Assembly (NCBI RefSeq): GCF_014645355.1
Contig: NZ_BMLS01000002.1
Location: forward strand, 372,001 to 436,000
Length of the DNA: 64,000 bases
Source of the DNA: Bowmanella pacifica
GTDB lineage: Bacteria > Pseudomonadota > Gammaproteobacteria > Enterobacterales > Alteromonadaceae
Direction of reading: 5' to 3'
Shown here: one piece after another, positions 16,095 through 23,471 of the stretch
How positions within the stretch are numbered: the stretch's first letter is position 1
Layout of the letters: every line of letters begins with the position of its first letter
The notes under the pieces: generated by a model
Told to the model about the DNA's origin: nothing
Databases searched by the model: none
What the model saw: only the letters and a program-made list of their open reading frames with translations
Program-made: the position numbers and the translations under genes

Positions 16095-16495
16095 ACTGTT
16101 CTTCCAGAATAGGCAGGCCTTTAGGCCTTATTGGTATCAGTTAGCGAATCTCTGCACAACGAAAAATCCGCTTTGCGTGCAAAGAGTAGAGTGTGCTGGC
16201 CTTTTGGGTCTAGATTTTTTACCAGTTCAGCGCTTTCTGCTCACGACTCCGGGCTGCAGACTTAGTGAACCTAAGGCCAGGTAACAGCGGCAGGGGTCCC
16301 CTTTGGGCTGCGCTTGTAGGCCCTTGAACCAAGGCAGAGCAAACATAATGTAGCGACCCTACATGCGTGAATGATAACGCTGCAGAAAAGGCCATAAACT
16401 GTTGCAAAGCCATACTCAAAAGCCAGCACGCTCTAGTAATAGCTAAGGTTTTACAGGTAGCATACAGCGCAAACATTGCATCAAGATTGCTTTTT
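16095..16495. other. 400-bp divergent intergenic region between the antiporter gene and dgt
   Basis: No credible gene. Contains the promoters of both flanking genes by position, and a small hairpin ATGTAG...CTACAT (about 16348-16364). A reading frame runs through from 16367 in phase with dgt, but it lacks a ribosome site and family-like residues. No RNA gene or repeat recognised. Confidence 0.5.
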
Positions 16496-17986
16496 ATGAC
16501 CATAGATTTTCGCCGCAAGCTCAGTACCACCCGCCCGTATAGCAAACAGAGTGAATCGCCGGTTTTGGATATTCGTAAACTGGAGCGGGCGCTGGAAAGT
16601 GATCGCGGCAGGATCATCCAGTCAGCAGCCATTCGCCGCCTGCAGCAAAAAACCCAGGTTTTTCCTTTAGAGCGCAACGCCGCGGTACGTTCGCGCCTGA
16701 CCCACAGCCTGGAGGTGCAGCAAACCGGACGCTTTTTAGTTCGCACCCTCTACGACAAGTTGGGTGACAAGGCTGCGGACTATGGACTAGATGGACTGGA
16801 GCGCGCTCTGGAGTCTCTGGTGGAAATGGCCTGCCTGATGCACGACATTGGCAACCCACCGTTTGGACACTTTGGCGAAGCAGCCATTACCAAATGGTTT
16901 CGCGATCATCTGCATAACCTACCGGTATTTGCCGGGCTGACAGACAGTGCATTGAAACAAAAGATTCTGGCCGATTTATCCAGTTTTGAAGGCAATGCCC
17001 AGGCCATTCGTTTAGTCCACTCCCTGCTCGGGTTGAATTTAACTTACATGCAAGCCGCTTGTGTACTCAAATACACTCGCCCTGCTTACGAGCCCAAACC
17101 CGAAAAAGGTGAGCCACTGCATTATCTGCGTAAAAAGCCTGGCTATTACTTATCAGAACAAGGCTATGTTGAAGCGCTGCAAAATCAGCTCGCGTTGGGC
17201 CAATATTGCCGCTACCCACTGGCTTATTTAATGGAAGCCGCTGACGATATTTCCTATTGCCTGGCAGACATTGAAGATGGGGTGGAAAAAGGCCTGCTCA
17301 GCTACCCGCATTTAACCCGCTTATTGATTGAGGAATTTGACGGTGCAAAGGGCTTGGCAGACGTCCCCTTTCTGCCCGGTAACGGCCGAGAGCCACGTAG
17401 TTTCCGTCAGGTCATGGACTATGTGTTAAAACGCGCCGAGCAAGAACCGCTGAATAAAGCCCACCAGTATTTTATGTGGTTACGGGTGAGCTTGATTCAC
17501 CCACTTGTGCAACATGGCGCCGACGCATTTTTAGCGAACATCGAGCAAATTTATCGTGGTGATTTTAATCGTGCATTATTGGAAGATGACTCTCTCAATC
17601 ACCACCTAATCGAAACCTTTAAAAAGGTCGCCATTAAGCATATTTTCAGCGTACCTGAGGTAGAAACCCTGGAGTTGCAGGGCTACAGGATTATCAGTGA
17701 ACTGCTCAATCAGTACCGTCCTTTGCTGGCGTTATCACGAGAAGACTTTCAACAAGTGATCGATGGTGGTCACCGTGACCTGTTGATTGAGTCACGCCTG
17801 GCTAAACGTCTGGCCAATAAGCATGTCAGTGCTTACCAACTGGCGCTACAAGGCTTACCGGCAGAGGCCGATATCCTGCTGTGGGAAGGCTATTACCGCT
17901 GCCGCCTTATTCAAGATATGGTCAGCGGGATGACCGACCAATATGCCCTGGATGAATATCGTGAACTTTTAGCCCTTAGCGCCTAA
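16496..17986 (+). CDS. dgt: deoxyguanosinetriphosphate triphosphohydrolase
   Basis: 496 residues from ATG 16496, close to the 505 of E. coli Dgt. The start is chosen by family fit (MTIDFRRKLSTTRPY); extending to 16367 would add 43 unrelated residues. HD-domain metal ligands are visible: His70 in RSRLTHSLEVQQTGR, His116-Asp117 in MHDIGNPPFGHFGE, and a later Asp in EAADDISYCLAD. The enzyme splits dGTP to deoxyguanosine and tripolyphosphate. The initiation site has no strong Shine-Dalgarno sequence. Confidence 0.93.
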   Translation: MTIDFRRKLSTTRPYSKQSESPVLDIRKLERALESDRGRIIQSAAIRRLQQKTQVFPLERNAAVRSRLTHSLEVQQTGRFLVRTLYDKLGDKAADYGLDGLERALESLVEMACLMHDIGNPPFGHFGEAAITKWFRDHLHNLPVFAGLTDSALKQKILADLSSFEGNAQAIRLVHSLLGLNLTYMQAACVLKYTRPAYEPKPEKGEPLHYLRKKPGYYLSEQGYVEALQNQLALGQYCRYPLAYLMEAADDISYCLADIEDGVEKGLLSYPHLTRLLIEEFDGAKGLADVPFLPGNGREPRSFRQVMDYVLKRAEQEPLNKAHQYFMWLRVSLIHPLVQHGADAFLANIEQIYRGDFNRALLEDDSLNHHLIETFKKVAIKHIFSVPEVETLELQGYRIISELLNQYRPLLALSREDFQQVIDGGHRDLLIESRLAKRLANKHVSAYQLALQGLPAEADILLWEGYYRCRLIQDMVSGMTDQYALDEYRELLALSA

Positions 17987-18365
17987 TTGATAGGTTTCAA
18001 TACTCGCCTCGTTGAGAGGCTGTTTTGTACTGGTCACGTCTAAGTGCAGAAAATAGTGGCAGTAAATGTGCTCTAGCTGGCTGGTTTTACTTAAGAATCA
18101 GGCCCTTGAGGCCTGCCGTATAAGGGTTCGAGAGGTTATCGTGTTGCCCTGCACTATTTTTCACAAGGAGCTATAGACACCCTTGGGTATTAAACGTACA
18201 ATGCAGGGGCTCTAGATAGTTAAAGCACTTTCAACTACTGCACTGTTTTATCTTCGTCCTTTTGTAAAGTCGATATTAGACATATATTTGCGTTCTTGGT
18301 AAGTCATATCTAATGCTCCACCGGTGAAATTCACCAATGATTTAAGTTTTAAAAAGGTTTATTAC
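17987..18365. other. 380-bp region with probable long cold-shock leader
   Basis: Between dgt and the cold-shock gene. A weak hairpin (GCCTC / GAGGC, 18006-18020, then TTTTG) could end dgt transcription. The 3' part is AT-rich and has a perfect GGTGA-AAT-TCACC hairpin (18323-18335) close to the start codon. Long structured 5' leaders are usual for cspA-type genes, so part of this stretch is probably transcribed; the promoter could not be placed. Confidence 0.45.
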
Positions 18366-18578
18366 ATGTCTAATTCAGTAAAAGGCACCGTTAAGTGGTT
18401 TAACGAAGAAAAAGGTTTCGGTTTTATTTCTCAGGAAGATGGCGGTAAGGACGTATTCGTACACTTCCGTTCTATCGTTTCTGAAGGTTTCAAAACCCTG
18501 CAGGAAGGCCAGTCTGTAACGTTCACCGTAGAACAAGGTCAGAAAGGTCCTCAGGCTGCTAACGTAGTTGTAAACTAA
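18366..18578 (+). CDS. CspA-type cold-shock protein
   Basis: 70 residues from ATG 18366 (AAGG 8 bases upstream); a longer in-frame start at 18324 is rejected because it crosses the leader hairpin. A single cold-shock OB fold with [16 protein letters not shown], where KGFGFI is RNP1, and DVFVHF as RNP2. It binds single-stranded RNA/DNA and melts mRNA structure. Bounded by its own leader and a strong terminator, so monocistronic. Confidence 0.96.
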   Translation: MSNSVKGTVKWFNEEKGFGFISQEDGGKDVFVHFRSIVSEGFKTLQEGQSVTFTVEQGQKGPQAANVVVN

Positions 18579-18595
18579 GACTACGTACTGATTTT

Positions 18596-18626
18596 AAGGC
18601 CGGGATACCTGTCCCGGCCTTTTCTA
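18596..18626 (+). terminator. rho-independent terminator of the cold-shock gene
   Basis: Perfect 10-bp stem AAGGCCGGGA / TCCCGGCCTT around a 6-base loop, followed by TTTCT. It begins 18 bases after the stop codon. Confidence 0.93.
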
Positions 18627-19022
18627 TATACCCCATCAACACATCCCCCCGTTTCTCAGCTAATCACATTTCGCCGGTCGCAACGGGCACATTTTATTTC
18701 AGAGTTTATTTATTAATCATTCAATTACGCAAAGGGATACACTCCTCGCTTGCCCACCTATTACGCATATTTCAATCAACAAATCGAACATCGCGTACAC
18801 AGATAGTCAAAGCAAAAAGTACGTTCAGTTTCAAAATAGCCAACAAAGTAAGCTATTCCTGAACTGGTTACTCAACTTGTCAACACAAAGTCACTACAAC
18901 CCTTAGCCTTCATCGGTTCTGCCATTTATGTCATCTGGCTAGCACACGCCACGGAATCATGACTAACAATATGCCATTCCGGCAGGTTACAATCCCCTCT
19001 CAACCAGACAGAGGGATATAAC
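18627..19022. other. 395-bp AT-rich intergenic region
   Basis: No open frame of note, no repeat and no RNA gene recognised. The last 15 bases hold GAGGGATA, the ribosome site of the LemA gene, so its promoter should lie inside. Confidence 0.5.
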
Positions 19023-19586
19023 ATGCAGAACTGGCTTATTTGGGTCATCCTGGCCATCGTCGTATTTGCCGCCATCAGCATATACAACAGCCTGATTGGT
19101 AAAAAAAATCAGGTAGAAAATGCCGAAGCTTCCATCGATGTGATGCTGAAAAAGCGCTTCGATCTGATTCCCAATATGGTGGAAAGCGTAAAAGCCTATA
19201 TGGCTCACGAATCTACCTTGCTAAATGAACTCACCGCCCTGCGCACCAAAGCACAATCTGGCGGACTCGATGGTGAGCAAAAGGTGGCTCTGGACAAACA
19301 GATGAACGCAACCATGTCGCGCTTTCAGATCGCGGTAGAGAACTACCCCGATCTGAAAGCCAGCGAGAACTTTACCCTGCTGCAACGCACCATCAATGAA
19401 GTGGAAGAACAAATTTCCGCGGCGCGCCGGGCTTTTAATGCTGCCGTTACCGATCTGAACAATGCTATAGAGATGTTCCCTTCCAACTTGTTTGCCAGCC
19501 GCATGAACCTTAAACAACGGGCCTTATTTGAGATTCCGCAGGAAGAAAAACAAAACGTAAACCTAGGCAAACTTTTTGGCGGCTAA
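19023..19586 (+). CDS. LemA family protein
   Basis: 187 residues: a short outside N-terminus, one membrane helix (about 4-22), then a long antiparallel helical domain. Family hallmarks are KKRFDLIPNMVESVKAYMAHE at 47-67 in shortened form (RFDLIPNMV), and the C-terminal FPSNLFA segment. LemA proteins are membrane-anchored, found almost everywhere, and of unsettled role (partner of membrane proteins or kinases). It precedes the DUF3137-like gene by 9 bases, a frequently seen pairing. Confidence 0.93.
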   Translation: MQNWLIWVILAIVVFAAISIYNSLIGKKNQVENAEASIDVMLKKRFDLIPNMVESVKAYMAHESTLLNELTALRTKAQSGGLDGEQKVALDKQMNATMSRFQIAVENYPDLKASENFTLLQRTINEVEEQISAARRAFNAAVTDLNNAIEMFPSNLFASRMNLKQRALFEIPQEEKQNVNLGKLFGG

Positions 19587-19595
19587 GTAGAAAAC

Positions 19596-20585
19596 ATGGA
19601 CGTAACAAAAACCTCCCCTGCCAGGCAGGCAGATCTCGAATCCCTGTTCTCCGGCAATCTTAAAGGCCAGTTAAAGGAACTGGATGCAGTCAGACAACAA
19701 GCCATAAAACGCCTGCTTATCGCTTGTATTCTAGTGCCAGTGATAAGCCTGTTAGCCTTTGCTTATATTGAAGCCAATCGGCTGGATCCAGAGCTTATTC
19801 TCTGGGTTATTGGCCTAAGCATTATGCTGATGTATTGGTTTGTGGCCAGCAAATGGGCCAGCTATAGAAAAGGTTATAAAACCCAGGTAGTAGGTAAGCT
19901 GCTGGGCACCTTTAACAGCAGCTTTAAATACTCACCAACAGAGCAAGTCTCATCGGTTAAGTACAAGGAAAGCGGTCTGTATCCTCGCGCCTACGACCGC
20001 TATCAAGGTGAGGACTATGTGATTGGCAAGCTGGACAAAACCCTTATCGAGTTCTCCGAGCTGCATACTCAATACAAAACCACCACCCGGGATTCCAAAG
20101 GCCGCACTACCACAAACTGGCATACTATCTTTAAAGGCCTGTTCTTTGTGGCCGACGCCAACAAACACTTTAACGGCAAGACCTATATTATGCCCGACAG
20201 CACCGGGCTGTTTTCCAGCATAGGTAAGTCTATCGGCAACTTGTTTGGCACGCGCAGCGACAAAGTGGCATTGGAAGACCCTGATTTTGAGCGTTTTTTT
20301 GAAGTCTACAGTGACGATCAGGTCGAAGCACGCTATCTGCTCTCCCCTGCCCTGATGAGGCGCCTGATAGCCTTCAGAGCGGAAGCCGATGCCAGAGTGG
20401 CGTTATCTTTTGTTGGTGGTCAGTTGTATATCGCTATTCCAACCAAGAAGGCCTATTTTGAGCCCAAGTTTTTCAAACCCGCCGTTAGCCTGGACGTGAT
20501 TAAAGAGATTTATCAGGATCTGGATTTTATTACCGGCATAGTGGAAGACTTAGATCTCAACACCCGGATTTGGACAAAAGAGTAA
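19596..20585 (+). CDS. DUF3137-like membrane protein
   Basis: 329 residues: N-terminal helix with basic residues, two membrane helices (about 43-62 and 68-87), then a soluble domain of about 240 residues with many aromatic strands (GKLDKTLIEFSELHTQY, FKGLFFVADANK, FERFFEVYSDDQVEARYLL). The last segment is typical of DUF3137. Members occur beside LemA, as here, and a joint envelope function is likely but unknown. Probably co-transcribed with the LemA gene. Confidence 0.85.
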   Translation: MDVTKTSPARQADLESLFSGNLKGQLKELDAVRQQAIKRLLIACILVPVISLLAFAYIEANRLDPELILWVIGLSIMLMYWFVASKWASYRKGYKTQVVGKLLGTFNSSFKYSPTEQVSSVKYKESGLYPRAYDRYQGEDYVIGKLDKTLIEFSELHTQYKTTTRDSKGRTTTNWHTIFKGLFFVADANKHFNGKTYIMPDSTGLFSSIGKSIGNLFGTRSDKVALEDPDFERFFEVYSDDQVEARYLLSPALMRRLIAFRAEADARVALSFVGGQLYIAIPTKKAYFEPKFFKPAVSLDVIKEIYQDLDFITGIVEDLDLNTRIWTKE

Positions 20586-20879
20586 CCACATCACAGGCCG
20601 ACACGTTAGAAGAGGTCTGGCGAGGTCATCATAAATGCTCAGGACGACAAGGAAGTCCGCCTGGCCCATAAATAAAGAACGGGTTTGCGATGACCTTTAT
20701 TTAGTTAACTCCAAGCACCCATTAGTAGCGATATACCGCTTACCACCAATAGCATCCACTCCTCATATTCTTTGCCAGTCTAAACAAAGTGTTATATCAC
20801 TTCGGCATAGAAACTGGTCGTGGAGTTTGGCAAGATAGTCCTCAGTAAAGGAAAACTCAATGCCATAGAGCAGGAACCC

Positions 20880-21197
20880 ATGAACCCATTTAGCGCGATT
20901 GCCCGCCACTATAGAAACTGGACATTCAGGCGCAATGATTGGCGTATAGTGCAAAATATTACCGCACCGCGCTTTACCGACATTTTGCAGGCTCATATCG
21001 ATAACGGCTGGGAAATAACAGATAACTATCAGGGGTTTGATCCGGCAATGGCGAAATGGCAATGCCAGCTAAGAAAAGGCACCAGCTGCCTCAGGTGTCA
21101 TTGGCGAACCGGCGCTGGAAGCATTTATGGCCCTGCACGTATTCTCAATGGCCTTGGTCAGAAATTCGGTTTATCAGTATTGACCTCTCCCCAGTAA
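20880..21197 (+). CDS. orphan 105-residue protein, unknown function
   Basis: ATG 20880 has AGGA 5-8 bases upstream and the frame is open to 21197. The protein is rich in Trp, Arg and aromatic residues (RHYRNWTFRRNDWRIVQN, then DILQAHIDNGWEITDNYQGF), with a Cys pair, CLRC, near residue 72 and a Gly-rich end. No signal peptide or membrane helix. Composition looks coding and more structured than chance. The bases before it (20586-20879) show no gene. A longer frame starting at 20820 is less likely. Confidence 0.5.
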   Translation: MNPFSAIARHYRNWTFRRNDWRIVQNITAPRFTDILQAHIDNGWEITDNYQGFDPAMAKWQCQLRKGTSCLRCHWRTGAGSIYGPARILNGLGQKFGLSVLTSPQ

Positions 21198-21489
21198 ACC
21201 GCCGCCATCTACTCGCTTGGTGTGCTGAGTGACCTTTATGGTGAAGAATGAAATCTCAATCAACAAGAAGAGTAGGAAATAGACTAAGGAAAACCTCAGC
21301 CAGCAGTCCCCTCACTAGCATAGCTATTGGATGTTGATGTCGCGCAGTCTAGTCTCCTTTCCACTACACACCTTGTTACAACTAAGCGTGCTATTCGATG
21401 AAAGTTTTCAAAGCCTTGATTGCTCTGTAAGCTGAACAGGTTTTTTTAAGCCGTAATAAAATCAACAACAGCAACAAAGGATAGTGACA
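21198..21489. other. intergenic region before the secreted methyltransferase gene
   Basis: 292 bases without a credible frame. AAAGGATAG just before the ATG at 21490 is the ribosome site of the next gene. Nothing else recognised. Confidence 0.5.
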
Positions 21490-22293
21490 ATGAAAAAGCT
21501 TTTATGCGCTGTGAGCCTGGCTCTGGGGGTCAGTGGCTTTGCCATGGCCGACAGTCTGGAAAATGCCATCAACGGTGCTCAGCGCACCGCAGACTATCAG
21601 GCCCGTGACCAGTACCGTCACCCCAAGCAAACCCTGGAGTTTTTTGGTATTAAGCCGGATATGACCGTAGTGGAAATCTCCCCGGGTGGTGGTTGGTATA
21701 CCGAGATTCTGGCCCCCTATTTAAAAGACAGCGGTACTTACTATGCCGCCGGTTTTGACCCCGAGTCAGAAGTAAAATATTACCAAAATGCCCACAAGCG
21801 TTTCAGCGACAAGCTGGCCGCCAGCCCGGATGTCTATGGCAAGGTACAAGTCAGTGTATTTCAACCACCAGTTAAATTAGATATAGCTCCAGCCGGCAGT
21901 GCAGATATGGTGCTGACCTTCCGCAATGTACATAACTGGTATATGAATGGTGGCGATGAGAATCTACTGGCGAGTTTTAAAGCGTTCGCCAAGGCCTTGA
22001 AGCCGGGCGGCGTATTAGGTGTCGTTGAGCATCGCCTGCCCGCCGATCGCCCTGCATCAGACCAGAAGCGCAGCGGTTATATGCATCAGGCTTTTGTAGT
22101 AAGCATTGCTGAGCAAGCGGGATTCACCCTGGCTGCTGAGTCAGATGTGAATGCCAACCCCAAAGATACCGCCGACCACCCCAAAGGGGTGTGGACCTTG
22201 CCTCCCAACCTGCGTTTAGGGGATGAGGACAAAGCCAAATATCAGGCGATAGGTGAAAGTGACCGTATGACCCTGAAGTTTATTAAAAAGTAA
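21490..22293 (+). CDS. exported class I methyltransferase-like protein
   Basis: 267 residues from ATG 21490, placed by AAGGA 8 bases upstream (a GTG at 21484 would be too close). A Sec signal peptide (about 1-20, ends FAMA-DS) precedes a Rossmann methyltransferase fold. Motif I is VVEISPGGGWYTEIL, a later strand is MVLTFRNVHNWY, and LKPGGVLGVVEH is the usual post-motif. The cofactor loop looks intact, yet S-adenosylmethionine is not known to be available in the periplasm, so it may bind something else or act before export. A strong terminator follows. Confidence 0.85.
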   Translation: MKKLLCAVSLALGVSGFAMADSLENAINGAQRTADYQARDQYRHPKQTLEFFGIKPDMTVVEISPGGGWYTEILAPYLKDSGTYYAAGFDPESEVKYYQNAHKRFSDKLAASPDVYGKVQVSVFQPPVKLDIAPAGSADMVLTFRNVHNWYMNGGDENLLASFKAFAKALKPGGVLGVVEHRLPADRPASDQKRSGYMHQAFVVSIAEQAGFTLAAESDVNANPKDTADHPKGVWTLPPNLRLGDEDKAKYQAIGESDRMTLKFIKK

Positions 22294-22300
22294 CCGCCAA

Positions 22301-22328
22301 AAGCGCCGCTCTGCGGCGCTTTTTTTTT
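22301..22328 (+). terminator. rho-independent terminator
   Basis: Perfect 9-bp stem AAGCGCCGC / GCGGCGCTT with a 3-base loop, followed by seven T. Eight bases after the methyltransferase-like stop codon, and facing the end of the ABC operon on the other strand. Confidence 0.95.
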
Positions 22329-22344
22329 ATGTCAGCGTGCTGAG

Positions 22345-23469
22345 CTAGCCCATACTGACAATGGCCTTGCGAAACCGCGCCAGGGCAATACCGAAAAACA
22401 CCATACCAATAGCCAGTAACACCAACAGCAGCGGCCAGGCCAGTTGCCAACCGGCGCCGCGATAGAGAATATCCTGAGCTAACGAGACAAAATGCGTGGA
22501 TGGCGATAGCTGCATTATCCAGCGTAACCAGTCCGGCATACTTTCCTGGGGCGTAGTGCCGCCGGAAAGCAGATACATCACCACCACCACAGGGATCACC
22601 AGCAAACCAAACTGCGCCATGGTGCGGGTCAGGGTGCCGAGCATAATCCCCAGCGACGTCACAGAGAACAGATACAAGGCGGAGGCCAGACTAAACAACA
22701 ACACAGAACCCTGAATAGGTACGCCCAGTATCTGATGCACCACAAAGGCCAAAGACAATAAGGTCGCCACCAAAATTACCAGGCCGTTAGCCCAGACTTT
22801 GGCCAGCATAATCTCTGCCGGAGTAACCGGCATCACCAGTAAGTGCTCAATGGTGCCGTGCTCCCGCTCACGAATCAGAGCCGCGCCGGTCAGAATAATA
22901 CCCAGCATGGTCACACTATTGATCACCTGCATTACCGAGTTGAACCAGGCAGAATCGGCATTGGGATTAAACAGTTTCCTTACCTCCAGGCGTACCGGCA
23001 GGCTATCGGCATACTCAATACCTGGCGCCAGATAAGCCATGCTCTCAGCCTGAATAATCTGCTGAATGTAGGTAGCGCCGTTGCCAGCCTGAGTCATAGC
23101 CGACGCATCCACATTCAATTGCACTTGTGGTTGCTTGCCTTGTAACACATGACGCTCAAAGTCAGGTGGAAATACCAGCACAAAGACAAACTCGCCTTGC
23201 TCCAACACGGTATCCAGCTGCCGGGCAGAAATTTTAACTGCCGGTTGAAACTGCGGGGCTAACAATGCCGCCGCAATTTGCCGCGATAGCGGCGAGTCAT
23301 CCTCATCCACCACAGCAACGGCGGCATTATTCACTTCAAAATTTACCCCGGTGGCGACGGTGTACACCGCCACAGAGAAAATATAAAAAATCAAACCAAG
23401 CAGTACGGGGTCCGCCTTCAGGCTGAACAGCTCCTTGATCCCTAGTTGCCAGACATGACGCCACTGCAT
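22345..23469 (-). CDS. yhhJ: ABC-2 type transporter permease (YhhJ-like)
   Basis: 374 residues. One membrane helix near the N-terminus (about 25-43), a periplasmic domain of about 150 residues, then a block of five helices with the ABC-2 signature REREHGTIEHLLVMPVTPAE before it. It pairs with the fused ATPase/permease just upstream (2-base gap). Together with the HlyD-type gene it forms the YhiI-RbbA-YhhJ arrangement known from enterobacteria. Substrate unknown. Confidence 0.88.
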   Translation of the reverse strand: MQWRHVWQLGIKELFSLKADPVLLGLIFYIFSVAVYTVATGVNFEVNNAAVAVVDEDDSPLSRQIAAALLAPQFQPAVKISARQLDTVLEQGEFVFVLVFPPDFERHVLQGKQPQVQLNVDASAMTQAGNGATYIQQIIQAESMAYLAPGIEYADSLPVRLEVRKLFNPNADSAWFNSVMQVINSVTMLGIILTGAALIREREHGTIEHLLVMPVTPAEIMLAKVWANGLVILVATLLSLAFVVHQILGVPIQGSVLLFSLASALYLFSVTSLGIMLGTLTRTMAQFGLLVIPVVVVMYLLSGGTTPQESMPDWLRWIMQLSPSTHFVSLAQDILYRGAGWQLAWPLLLVLLAIGMVFFGIALARFRKAIVSMG

Positions 23470-23471
23470 TT

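Noticed and set aside
18100-18150. Possible tRNA T-arm (GGGTTCGAGAGG)
   Set aside because: No acceptor stem, anticodon arm or CCA-like 3' end can be built around it.
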